Shown one piece after another: positions 11,401 to 22,185 of a DNA stretch of 64,000 bases. The notes beneath the pieces were generated by a model. That model saw only the letters and a program-made list of their open reading frames with translations, searched no databases and was not told the DNA's origin. This DNA is from Gavia stellata (taxonomy: Eukaryota; Chordata; Aves; Gaviiformes; Gaviidae). The stretch is taken from positions 96,146,449 to 96,210,448 of the forward strand of contig NC_082596.1 of assembly GCF_030936135.1 (NCBI RefSeq), given 5' to 3'. A program made the position numbers and the translations under genes. The stretch's first letter is position 1; each line of letters begins with the position of its first letter.

Positions 11401-14270
11401 AAGGTTGCAGGGTAGTTAGCCTCTTTTTGTTTCATTTCAGATGGAGGAATGCTGGCTCTTAAAGACCAGGTGAAAAGTGCACCCTTTTTTCCCCTAGTAT
11501 GGCAAAGTGAAATTGTAGTTGCCCCAGGCCCAGGATTAGAGCTACGGGTCTATTAATCATTTATTTTGTGATGTTCATAAAGCTGTTCAGTATTTGGATG
11601 GAGTTACCATTAAAATGCAGTTGATATTATTCTTCTCATATTTCCACTGTGTCAGTGTTACTGAGATAAAAACCAAAACCAGCCACTTAGAAAAAGTGTA
11701 CATTGAAGGCAGAAGTAAATCTTGTCTTTCTTGTTTCTCTTTCACTGGAGAAATAAAAGCCAGGCAACTGAATTATTTTCAAACATCCGTATCGAGCCAT
11801 GGACTTTCACCCTTTTGCTTGTGTTGAACTTGAATGTCAAGTCTTTTTTCTTGACGATAAGCCTAAGTTTTTGATTTCTGAAATTCAACCCCATTGTTTC
11901 TATTTGTGCCTTTTGCACAACCCTCACCCATTCTTCCCAGTTGGTTGTTTAGTCCCTTGAAGTGTCTTCCAGAACTGTATTTCTCCTTAGCCATTGTTTA
12001 GTCACACTGTGTGGTGTATATGTGTGTTCACACCACTTGATTTCAGAAGAAAGATTAATTCCCCCAGAGGTTCTGTCCATGTTTTGGTTTTGCCCTGTTT
12101 CTTTTCTAAAACAGCCTTTCATCTTTACTGTCAGAGTAAAGGGAGGAAGCCTCAGATCACAATATGAATGGTGGGAAAGGACTTAAGTCATTCAGGGAAT
12201 ACGTTTGGGAGACAGGCGTGCAAGCTTTATTACAGGAGAGAAAAGGGTGAAGGACTGTGCCATTTACACTGTATGTGGACTAACAGTCCTAGGAACCCTT
12301 CTACCCCAGCTCCCCTGTGCAGCTCCATTTGTAATAGTGGCTGTGGGAAAAACTAAATCAGAAGTCACTAACCTGCAAGTCACTGGCTTTTTTTGTGGTT
12401 CTCTGCAATAGCAGCAGACCGGTCCCTGTGATCCAGAGGTCCTCCTGTATTGGGTTTTGTGGATGACTCCTATAACTGGTCTGAGTTTCCCTGTCAAATG
12501 CTGGTATAAACAAACTACAAGAAGCTTGGAAGGCTGCATAGGCCATCGGTTCCTCCAATTTTTTCACCTGTAAAGAGTAAGCCTTTTTGCCATGAATCAG
12601 AGGATGAAATTTGAAGTGACGTGACAACATAGGACGCCCAGTGGTTGCACTATTTGACAGTCTTGAATCTAAAAATGAGAGTATGATCTGTTGCTGATAA
12701 TTTTGTTGTTGGTAGTGGTGGTTATGAGATGATTATATTTGGTATGTTTTCTTCAGGCTGGGAAGAACTGAGAGGGGGAGTGATTGGGTGTTTTGTTTTC
12801 TAAACAAAAGATCCCAAGTCTTGTTATGCACCTTAATTAGCACCTTCAGCACTTGTTTCCACCTTATACAGGAACTGATGAAACCTGTTGAACTTAATAT
12901 GAATCTTCCTGTTGACTTCAATAGACAGCAGAATGGATCCAAGATCTGTGCTGAGCTGACTTCCGTATGTTTTAACAAACGCAATTCCACCACCTCTCTC
13001 AAGGCTTTGCCTCACTCAGCTTCCTTACGTGCCGACCTCCCGATGCTTACTGTTCTCCTTTCTAATCTACTTCAAGCAAGAGCTTGTTTTCTTCTCCACA
13101 CTTTCAAAAGACATTTGGCTAGCGCACGTATTTGCAGGCATCACTAAGAAGTAATTGCGTAATGAGAAATTTTGGCTTGGCCAGCATGGTTACTAGCTCA
13201 GCTTACTTAGTAAGCGAGCTTGGTGGATGCACTCCTCCCTCCCCACCCTCCTCCTCCTCCCAGGGGCAGAGCCCAGGTTCCAAGTCTCACAAAGGGTAGC
13301 CAGCAAAGTTCAGCTTCTCTCTGAAAGCAGAAAGTAAACCAATAAGGGTCTGTGAGTGAGTGCAAAAGGGTTAATAGGAATGCTGCACTTCTGTTCCAAA
13401 AGGCTGCTGCCACTAATCAGGCTGTTTATATTTACAGCTTTCCCATTCATCCCTACTGAGCAAAAAGCTTGCCTCTGAAAGGGAAGCCTGAGCATTGCTG
13501 TATGTTAGGCAGACTGCCTGTAGTATCTGGTTGCTAACTGAAGAGACTTGGAGACTGCAGACTCACTTTTTCTACCCACAGTAAGGCACACACCTGCACT
13601 TAGCAAATGCATAATAATTAGCGATGCTCTGGACAGCGTTCCTGAGCCGGCTCCCTGCTCACAAGTGCCCTTAGTCTCGATTTGGGATTTATATTCACAA
13701 GAGAACTGCAGGGGTGTGCTGGAGTGATGCTCGCATACCAGACATTCTTTATCATAAAGATGAAGAGGGGTGAGAGCTTTCAGGGTAGGGGGAATAATAG
13801 GAGGGTTGTCCTTTCCTTCAGTTTGCTGGGGCCTGCCTACTGATTTAAATTGTAAATAGCGTTACAGACCAGCTGTGAGAGTTTGTTGTTTCTTAGGAGA
13901 AGCATCTGATTTCTACTAATATATAGTTGAAAAGGGGAAAAAAAAGGAAAAATTATAAATCTCTACTAATTTAACATCAATCCCTTTTCATAACTTAACA
14001 GTTATATTAACCACTGGAAGGTGATGTCAGGTCCTTTGGGACCCTGTGATCTTACTTTTTTAGCAGTACAAAACTGTTTCCTTTTCCTTCCCTTTCCACT
14101 ACCATAAACTATTATCATCACCATGATGTTTGAAGACTCTATAGTGGAATGCGTCTGGTAGGGTCAACAGGACAGCTTGCCTGCTATCATGTCATCTAAT
14201 ACAATCAAGCTTGGTCTTAAAATTAGCTAGGTTTAGTCCTCTGGTCATCTGTGTAAGAGGCCATTCATTC
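5493..14270. other. Intergenic sequence between NHLRC1 and the first duplication copy
   Basis: About 8.8 kb with no supported gene. Open frames are all short, and their translations look random. The only recognised repeat is a MIR-like relic near 9150-9255. A pyrimidine-rich stretch of TCC and CCC runs lies at about 13230-13261. Undetected non-coding RNA or enhancers cannot be excluded. Confidence 0.5.
9150..9255 (-). repeat. MIR/CORE-SINE relic
   Basis: Read on the plus strand this looks like the reverse complement of an amniote MIR: TGTAGATGGGAGAGCTAAGA, then GGCAGACTTGAGACTAGGTC, then GGTTGGTGCCTTAA. The order of blocks matches MIR (the reversed 'TTACAGATG', 'GGGATT...AGGTCT' and 'CTCTTAACCAC' segments), but divergence is high. 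Confidence 0.5.
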
Positions 14271-15116
14271 AAAAATTGCTACTGTGATGTTAAAGTAGTA
14301 CCGTCCAAGCTTGTTCACTGAAAATCAATAGGTGAAACCTGGATGCCCATCCTTGCCTGATAACGTCACTTGATGGGCACAATGAGTAATATTCTTCACA
14401 GCAGACTGACTGTATCTTTTTGGAGACGTGAAGAAATTTCAGGCATAAAACCAGGTGTGAAACCCCACTGAAGGTCGCTGGGCTGCCACCAATTTTATAT
14501 TTCATGTTGAAAATTTCTTTCTATGAAACTCAGATACCTGGGTTGGTGTGGGGAGCACAGCATCTAAGGATTTTTAGAGGTGTTTTTTATTGACTTTTTT
14601 TAGTTGACACAAGTCTGGAATGATAGTAACGGTTACAAATTCCTGAATCACAAACCTTGCAGATCATCTCTTACACTAATGCCCACGCTATGACTCTATG
14701 CCCCGGTGTGTTTAAAAATTTGATGTTAGCATTTTTCACAGAAGGGCTGAGGTTGGCAGGGACCTCTGGAGGTCACCTGGTCCACCCCCTCGCTCAGGCA
14801 GGGCCACCCAGAGCCAGCTGCCCAGGACCATCTCCAGACAGCTTTTGAATACATCCACAACCTCCCTGGCAACCTGTGCCAGCGCTCGGTCACCCTCACA
14901 GTGAAGAAGTGTTTCCTGATGGTCAGAGGGAGCCTCCCGTGTTCCAGTTTGTGCCCATTGCCTCTGGTCCTGTCACCGGGCACCACTGAAGAGAGCCTGG
15001 CTCTGTCCTCTTTGCCCTCTCCCTTCAGGTATTTATACACATTGATAAGATCCCCCCCTTGAGCCTTCTCTTCTCCCGGCTGAACAGCTCCAGCTCTCCC
15101 AGCCTCTCCTCATAGG
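14271..15116. repeat. Long duplicated block, copy A
   Basis: About 845 bp here are repeated at 56288-57133 in the same orientation, with only around ten visible differences (mostly transitions and one single-base indel), so roughly 98-99% identical. The left ~465 bp (14271-14734) is not recognisable CR1, while the right ~380 bp is minus-strand CR1. Both copies begin at the same point (AAAAATTGCTACTGTGATG), and the flanks outside are unrelated. In this copy the CR1 continues to about 15310, further than in copy B. Confidence 0.93.
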
Positions 15117-15310
15117 AGAGATGCTCCAGTCCCTTAGCCATCTTCATGGCCCTGCACTCGTCTTACTCCAGGAAACCCATGTCTTTCTTCTACTGAGGAG
15201 CCCAGCCCTGGACCCAGCACTCCGGGTGTGGCCTCACCAGGGCTGAGCAGAGGGGAAGGATCACTTCCCTCGACCTGCTGGCAGCTCTCCTCCTTAACGC
15301 AGCCCAGAAT
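14735..15310 (-). mobile_element. CR1 LINE, minus strand, 5'-truncated
   Basis: This is the CR1 3' end in reverse. It starts at CACAGAAGGGCTGAGGTTGG and GGGACCTCTGGAGGTCACCT, the complement of the CR1 terminal region, and runs into polymerase C-terminal coding. On the minus strand the reading includes Y-K-Y-L-K-G, G-D-R-T-R-G-N-G-H-K-L and I-R-K-H-F-F-T. The frame is broken after R-L-P-G. It belongs to a different CR1 subfamily from the copy at 1664-2178. The terminal octamer repeat has been lost at its 3' end. Confidence 0.92.
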
Positions 15311-18300
15311 GAAAGGGCTTCATGAAAGACCGTTTACACCCATTTGTTCTTGTGCTAGTGTTTTCCTTGAACTTGAGTAGCACCATGCTTTTAACTGGCC
15401 TGAAAGGAAGCATAAACAGCCATATCCCCTCTCAGTCTTCATTTTGCTAGACTAAACAATCTGAACTTTTCTAGTCTGCTCTTGTTTGGTAGTATTCACC
15501 ACTCCCCAGTCCTCCCAGTAACCCTTTTGTGGGTCTGTTCCAGTTTGAACTCCTCTAAATGCTGTACTGAGTTTTCCAGGTGGAGGCTGAGCAATGCTTT
15601 TTACAATGTCATCCGTACCTCCTCTTTCACTGTTGGAAATAACTGAAGTGATAACAGCCCCAACCACATATGCTTTCGTCATCATAATCACTTGGTTGTG
15701 AATCCAGGCTGAATACCTACAGCCCTGCTCTCCCCAGTATAAACAAATTTAGGAAGGTATTTGAGTCAGGGCTGGAGTGTTTCCTGAGGTGACAAAGGGA
15801 TGGCATACAGACAAGTAACATCAATAGCAACAAAAATGTAAATAAACCCATCAGTGTATCATTTCTTTCCCTGACAGCTAAGGAATGAGAGCTACACAGC
15901 ACACGACTAGCAGTCAGAGGAGGACAGAACTATTGCCCATATCTGAGGTTAGGATTGCAGGGATGTTAAATTTCCTGCCAGAAACCAACTCCCTCCTGAG
16001 ATGACAGAAAGGTTCACTTTGGATTCAGTAAAAACTTCAGTCAGACTTCCAGAGCGTAGGGAAATGTGCCTGAGAAACATAAAGAATTATTCTTGCTACG
16101 GTTTTCCCCTTCTTTGCATCCCATCAGTTTCCTGGCTATAGCTGCATTAGTCTGCTTCTAAGCTCATTTATTTCTATCAATACGACTTTTCATCTGTAGG
16201 TAGCAATGACCATTAAAATTCCCACAGTAATTTGAAACTATTTCTTCCTGCTAAGTGATAGGAGATGGGGAACAGAGCTCCCTGCCCCCTGTTCTTCAGT
16301 GAGGGGAGCGAAGGGATTATCCTCTGCAGAATGGTCATGTGGTTAAATGTAGTTAAAATTGAGCAGCTGCTCTCACAGAAGGGTTACTGTCATCCACTGT
16401 GCTGAATATTGTGCCGAAGCTTCCAGAAGACTATTGCAATCTTGTATCAGAGGCAGGGAGAAAACGTGGGATCTGATCAGCAAAATTGCATTTGATGTTT
16501 CCCCCCCCCCAGCAAGGAACGTTTCGGGTTGATGGAGACGTGACAGTGCCTGCCTGGGGGACATTCGCTGTAATTGTCCACCTCTGATCCCAGAGTGAGA
16601 TCTGCTCTCAGGCACCCAGGGTGGGTGTGGAGGCAGAGGTTGGGTCCTAGCAGAGGTTAGGACCCCATCCACGTAAAGCCAAACAGGTCATTCAAAACAT
16701 CTGTAAACTAGCCTGTAAGAACAGATTCAGCCTATTCACCACTGACGGAGCCTGTAAGCCAACTCTGTTCAGAGCTGAGGTACGTTTAGATTGCGTTGCC
16801 TGTTAAAAGCAATATCCTACACAGGAATCTAAATACATAGCTGTCAGCCACCTCATGTAGCTTTGAGCAGCATCTCTCAGGTAGGAAAATGTTTAGGTGC
16901 ATATATTCTGCATTTATTCCTAACACTGGCAATTAAAACAACCTCTTTACTTTCTGAGTGTCAGAAGAGCATCTCTCACCACAGCCCCTTTCTGGGCCCA
17001 AAGTGTTGCCATAAATATGCTGGACATAGGGGATGATTTTCATGCGTCCAGCACAGTTTTAGAGACAATCAAAACAGGTCTCTGAAAAGACAGAGGTGGC
17101 AAACATCCAGCCTGACTAACGTCGAGCTTGAATTTGGAGCAAAAAGGAAGTGGAAAAACAGCGTGAAAACCTAGCTGAGGGCACTGAGTAAAATCCTGCT
17201 TTCACGTACTCCCTTGTAAATTCAACGTACCTGTGCAGTGGGGTTACTCGCAAAGCCTAGTGATGTGTGTGAGACAGAAATTTGGTTCCCAGTGTACAAT
17301 TATGAGTAGGCACTTGCTTCCCTATGTGCTCTCTGAATGCATTTTATTCAATGAAAAATACAAGTTTGTGTGCGTAACAGGACACTCAATTGTGTCCTGT
17401 CACAAATATAGTCATATTTTATCCCACCCCTCCAATATGAAATATTCCTCATTTCTAGAATGTCCGGGCCTCCTTCCTATATGCTAAATGCTATTTAAAA
17501 AACCCAAATTATTATCCATTCTTCTTTTTCACCAACATCAGTGGAAGATTTATCAATTATTTTGTTAGAGCTATGATTTCTTCCTACGCTTTTTCCTAAG
17601 TGTAATATATTAGACTGTTAACCTTAAAAATATCTGTTGGTTTCATTATACGGTATTTGTTCCTTTTACCGTTCTCTTAGACGGGATGATGATGTAATGG
17701 TTTTGGGTTGAACATAAAGTTTTGTTTTCTCTGTTAATTTTAATTTTAAAAAAATGCTCAGTAAAAATTTGGAAACCCAAAGAAAACTTCAATTTTGGTC
17801 AATCTTATAAAAGATTGCCTTGGGTTAAATCTGGCAGTGAAAACCTTCCTTGTAAGTGTCTTTTGGACTTCAGGTGCTGTAAAATCAAACACTTTGTCTT
17901 CCTTTTGACACTTTCAACACTGAAAGAAAAATACTGCTTTGCTTCCCATGCTCACTGCTGCCAGCTCCTCCTCTTCTCCAGCTCCTGCAACACGAGATGA
18001 AGTTGGATGTGCCGGTGACAGCGTGCACCAGTCAGGCACAGCAAGATATGCGCTGGGGACACTGCTGACAAGATGGATATTCTTGGCAGGCACAGTGACA
18101 TTTCTCCCTGCCCTTTGCCGAAGAAAGGAGGTCAGTGGAACGCTCTGCCCCGCTGGCAGGGCTTCAGGCATCAACTCTGGGTGCACAGCATTGCTCCCCC
18201 GTTTCCACGTCATGAAGTAGAGCAATCGGTCCTCCTGCTCAGAATATATGGCAAGACATGGGCATGCCTTCATGTCAAATCACATTATTTGTGCTATGCC

Positions 18301-20899
18301 TTGGGAAGATGAGGAGCAGTTGGAACTTCCCACCAGACTGAAGTAGGGAGCAATATTTTCTTTATGCTCTTTGCTGAACTGTGGATCGGTGGACAAATGT
18401 ATGGAAATGCTGACAGGGAAGAAACAAAAATGAAACAGATGGAAATCAAGAGACAGACAAAGCTTCAATCCTGGCCCTAGTGAAGCTGCAAAATTCCTGT
18501 TGACTGCAGTGGTGCAGAAACAGAACAAAATAGGGCTTGGAGGAAAGCAGGGACAGGAAAAAGAAATCAGGGAAGGATGGCTTCAGATTATTTTGTCCCC
18601 GTGTTCCCCTCACCCCCCCATCAGCCTCCACTGTTTCCAGCTCTCATCTTTTCTCATTGCTGAAGCAGTAAGCTGTCATTTCTCATCTGGTATCTCCCAT
18701 CCATCCATCCCCATGTCTGGGATAGCTGGCAGCTAATTCTGATGGGTGAACGACCGACCCATCAGTATCCCTCGCCAGTTCCCATGGGGCATGTTAACTG
18801 ATGAAGCTAACAAATGCTGACAGGTGAGAGACATTCACCCACAGTTGCTACCAGTAGCAAAGACAGAGATGTAAAGGGTTCCATATGGTAGCTGTGTTTG
18901 ATGGGGAAATAAAATGCCAGAAGAGAAACATCTCATCAGCCTGAATTGCACTCACTTCCCGCAGTCCTTCACAGATTGCTCTTTGGGCTACCTAATGATC
19001 TCATGAGTTCCCTATAACGTAACTCTCTTCCTATCCTGCCGTAATGCCAAAGGTTTAGGGGAGACCAGAAATATATTCTGCTACATGCATGCTGCCTAAT
19101 AGATGTTGTCAGGTTGTGGTACAGATGTTGCCAAAAGCCCTTCCTCAACAGGACAGAAAAACTTGGTGGAACTAGCACCTCATTCTTGGCAGTTGTTTTT
19201 CAGGCCATGTTGATGTGAATGAAAGAGCAAAAATCTTTTTCCCAATTACCTAACACCAGAAAAAAATCAGGATTTCACAAGAAGAGAACAGCTACAGTCT
19301 CTATTAGAACAAACTAGGTCGCATCTCCCTTTTCAAATGCTTTTGCATGGATGGCTTACTGTACTGGCAAATGGTGGAATATAATTCACAAGCCTATTCC
19401 AGACATTAGTGAAAATTTCTTCCCAAGACTCTTCCCACAGCTGAAATTATAGTCAATCTCATAAGGACTCTGTTCAGTTTCTTTTCAGCTAATATAATTG
19501 TTTTTATTTAATCTTGCAATGATGTAGTTTTTCCACTAAGAGGTGGAAAATCAAGACGGAATGGAATATTTTCCCTTCCATCTGTTGGCTGTCTTCCTTT
19601 CCCAATAGCATCCAAGTTTCACTGAACAACTCCGTTCCTGCACAGCCATTTCAGACTTCACGCCTTATCTTGAGCCAGCGCTTACTTTGATCTGGGTTCT
19701 TACGGTCTACAGTCATAAGTAGGATGTCTCATTTCAACATTGTTCCCTTTCTTTACTCGTTGAGCCACATGCTTATGATGCATTTCATAATGAACTTCAT
19801 TCCTTATGCCTGCTTCCACAGGCAGGAAATCCTTGTGCGCCAGCTTCTGCTAGTGACGTTCTCCAGATGCCCAGCTCTATTTGGTAACGTTTCTCTTTTG
19901 CCGCACTAAACGCGTCTCTCATTGCCTTTCAGCATTCCTGCAAGCTGTGGCCGTTTGGGGCAGCCGGGCCTCCTCCAGAGATGTTCCTCTCAGTCGCTTT
20001 GCAGGGCTCTTCTGGCTGGTGTGCTGGCAGCTGATCTTCTAAGCTCCATCCGTTATTTTCACCCCTGTTTGAAAGGTCTGCTCTTTCTCAGTGCAGCTAT
20101 CTATTCATCATTTGTTGTTTAGCCCATTCTCCCTGCAGTGATTTAGCCCCAGAGTAGACAGAATAATCCCATTTGGGTTTGAGCCTGTCTTTTCCATAAA
20201 GAAAATGTTACGGACATCGTGGTTTTGCACTGGGATTCCTGCCAGTTAGCTGCATTGACAATAAGGATTGATTCTTTGGAAGATATTTTACTGAAGCTAA
20301 GGAAGCACTTCTGGGGAGAAGACAAAGTTTTAACAGGACACTTCAAAAAGGCGGCTATCCTGAGTTCATAAGCCTACTGCAGTTTTAACTAAAAATCTTT
20401 CTTGGCTCGTCCACTGGAAGCTCGGCCATCCTTGGAGCTCGTGGCTGCTGGGGTAATGCACTGCTGTTTGTAACGCTTTCCCCCGACGTTGACCTCTCCG
20501 CTAGTAGATGGACACAACTCTGTCCTGCAGTGTTTGGGCTGGCACTTGTCAACGGTGGCCCCTCACTGCCCGGAAAAGCAGTACGGCACAAGCGGCCTCA
20601 GCGCTTTGCGGACAGCCCTTCTCCCAGGAGGCGAAGCGCAGGCCGGGGCCGGGCTTGTTGCTCCGTCACCTCGGGGAGCAGCACCGCTTCCAGGCCTCCG
20701 TAACGCGCAACACACACGTCAGGTCACCCGTGGTGGCACTGGGACTGCACCAGGCAGGTCATTATTTTCTAATGGAGCACTGCGCATCTTCTGTCAAAAA
20801 AAAAATCCTCTAGCGCCGTGTTTAGTTTGAGAGAGTTTGTGGGCTTTTCTTTGTGGCTTTTCCTTGCCACGAGGAAACTTGGTGTCCAGTCGGACAAGC
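15311..20899. other. Intergenic sequence upstream of KIF13A
   Basis: About 5.6 kb with no supported gene. Open frames are short and unrecognised. A C10 run sits at 16501-16510. GC content rises from about 20500 towards the KIF13A island. No RNA gene or clear repeat was recognised. Confidence 0.5.
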
Positions 20900-21131
20900 C
20901 AGTGGGTTTGTGGTGACAGCGTACATCTGGACGAACCATGGCGGCGGCTCCCGGGAAGGCCCCGAGGGCGAGGACACGGACACGGACAGGGGCACAGCCC
21001 CTCAGCAGCCCCGCTCCCGCCTCCGCGGGCCTCAGGGCAGCCCCGCGCCCCGCAGCAGCCGCCGCCACCACCGGGTGCGGGCAGGCAGCGCGCGGGCGAA
21101 GCCCTCCGGCCCGGCTTCCCCCGCTCGCTTT

Positions 21132-21141
21132 ACGCATGCGC
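21132..21141. promoter_or_regulatory. NRF1-type site
   Basis: ACGCATGCGC differs from the palindromic NRF1 core GCGCATGCGC by one base. It lies about 600 bp before the KIF13A start codon within the CpG island. Confidence 0.45.
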
Positions 21142-21155
21142 GGGCCAGCGCGGCA

Positions 21156-21169
21156 GCGCCACCTGTCCG
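21156..21169 (-). promoter_or_regulatory. Candidate CTCF core site
   Basis: The minus strand reads CGGACAGGTGGCGC. The CAGGTGGCGC half matches the CTCF core motif fully, while the first part has three mismatches. It lies just downstream of the NRF1 site. Confidence 0.3.
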
Positions 21170-21389
21170 CCCTTATCGCCACTGCAAGCAGCGGCCCGTG
21201 GCGCATGCTCACTCGGCGGAAGCGGCCGTCGGGGTAGAGGGGGTGGGAGTTCTCCACACGCCCCCTCCCCTCCTCCCCGTTCCGAAGGCGCTCGGGTGTT
21301 TCCGTTCGTTTCCGGCGCCACGGCCTCTCCCTGCCCCCTCGCCGCTTGCCTGGGCGCCGCAATCCCGGCGGCGCGGCGGGCGGAGGCGG

Positions 21390-21399
21390 AAGATGGCGG
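21390..21399 (+). promoter_or_regulatory. YY1-type site
   Basis: AAGATGGCGG is the classic YY1 motif, often found at or just after the transcription start of CpG-island promoters. Here it could mark the KIF13A start region, ~340 bp before the ATG. Confidence 0.4.
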
Positions 21400-21631
21400 T
21401 TGGGATTGGCGGGGAGGCGGCGGCAGGCGCGGCGGCAGCACCAGCAGCGGTTATGCAAACGAGGCCGTCGGCAGCCAGCGCCAGAGCCCGTGCGGAGCGC
21501 GGCTGAGCAGGCAGGCGGCTGGGGCTGCGCCACCGCCGCCCTCCCCGGCGCCGGACCCTCCTCCTCTCCCTCCCTCGCCGCCTCTCGCCTTCCCCGCCTG
21601 CCCCGGCCCCCCGCCCTCGCCCCGGCCCGGC

Positions 21632-21700
21632 ATGGACGTTGGCGCTCCGCCGTGTCGCTGTGCGCGGCGCTGCGAGGCCGCGAGCCGCCGCTGCCGCTGA
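21632..21700 (+). promoter_or_regulatory. Upstream ORF in the KIF13A leader
   Basis: An ATG with G at -3 and G at +4 opens a 22-codon frame rich in Cys, Arg and Ala. It begins M-D-V-G-A-P-P-C and ends at TGA 21698-21700, 35 bp before the KIF13A ATG and without overlap. If transcripts start upstream of 21632 it could dampen KIF13A translation. This is predicted from sequence only. Confidence 0.35.
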
Positions 21701-21735
21701 GCGGGGCCGCCCGCCGCTCCCGGGAGGGGGGGAAG

Positions 21736-21790
21736 ATGTCGGACACCAAGGTGAAAGTTGCCGTCAGGGTCCGGCCGATGAACAGGAGAG
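21736..21790 (+). CDS. KIF13A: Kinesin family member 13A, coding exon 1
   Basis: KIF13A is a kinesin-3 motor that carries vesicles, including AP-1/mannose-6-phosphate receptor and recycling-endosome cargo, to microtubule plus ends. Exon 1 encodes M-S-D-T-K-V-K-V-A-V-R-V-R-P-M-N-R-R and the first base of the next codon. This is the first beta-strand of the kinesin motor domain, and it matches vertebrate KIF13A. The donor is GAG|GTAACC at 21790/21791. Joining to 22095 restores a Glu codon and gives R-R-E-L-D-L-N-T-K-C. The ATG has A at -3. KIF13B starts similarly, but the exon 2 residues and the TPMT-NHLRC1 neighbourhood favour KIF13A. Only the first ~48 residues of this ~1,800-residue protein are in the window. 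Confidence 0.95.
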
Positions 21791-22094
21791 GTAACCGGCG
21801 GGCGGCGCTGGGGAAGGGGGCGGCGGGGTCTGGGGGCGCGGAGGCTGGGGGGGGGGGGGTTGGGGGGGGCAGCACCGGGGCGCGCCTGAGGCGGGCGCGG
21901 CGGCCCCCGGCTTCTCCCCCGGGCTGGCGGGAGGATAAACCCCCTGACACACAGCCCCCCCCGCCGCCGCCCCTCGCTCCCTCGCACAGGCACGCCTGAG
22001 AGCCTGCCCCCGCCGAGGGGGAGCTGCCCCGGCGTGCGAGGAGCAGGGGGGGGCTCTCGCCCTGGGTACAGCCCCCCGCCGTGTCGCCTTGCAG
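21791..22094 (+). other. KIF13A: KIF13A intron 1
   Basis: A very short (304 bp), very GC-rich intron with GT at 21791 and AG at 22093-22094. It contains G13-TT-G8 at 21847-21869, which could form a G-quadruplex on the non-template strand, and a second G-run near 22045. Confidence 0.9.
21847..21869 (+). other. G-quadruplex-prone run in KIF13A intron 1
   Basis: A run of 13 G, then TT, then 8 G. It sits ~60 bp after the exon 1 donor on the transcribed-RNA-like strand, so both DNA and nascent RNA could fold. Run length may be affected by sequencing error. Confidence 0.6.
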
Positions 22095-22185
22095 AGCTGG
22101 ACCTGAATACCAAGTGCATCGTGGAGATGGAAGGGAACCAGACCGTGCTTCACCCTCCGCCTTCCAACACCAAGCAGGGAGAAAG
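22095..22185 (+). CDS. KIF13A: Kinesin family member 13A, coding exon 2
   Basis: This 91-bp exon sits between TTGCAG|AG (22094/22095) and AAAG|GTAAGAG (22185/22186). It continues the motor domain with E-L-D-L-N-T-K-C-I-V-E-M-E-G-N-Q-T, then V-L-H-P-P-P-S-N-T-K-Q-G-E-(R), nearly identical to mammalian KIF13A (Ile for Val in K-C-x-V-E-M-E). It ends in phase 2 inside an Arg codon. The next exon should start with the residues K-P-P-K-V-F-A-F-D-Y. The P-loop lies further downstream, outside the window. Confidence 0.95.

Noticed and set aside
14271-14734. Assembly artefact explaining the two near-identical blocks
   Set aside because: The copies differ at about ten positions, have unrelated flanks on both sides and unequal lengths, so they are real separate loci.
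20837-21999. Long plus-strand frames in the CpG island (up to 287 codons)
   Set aside because: Pro/Ala/Arg/Gly-rich translations of GC-rich leader sequence. One frame even includes the true KIF13A start but reads on into intron 1.
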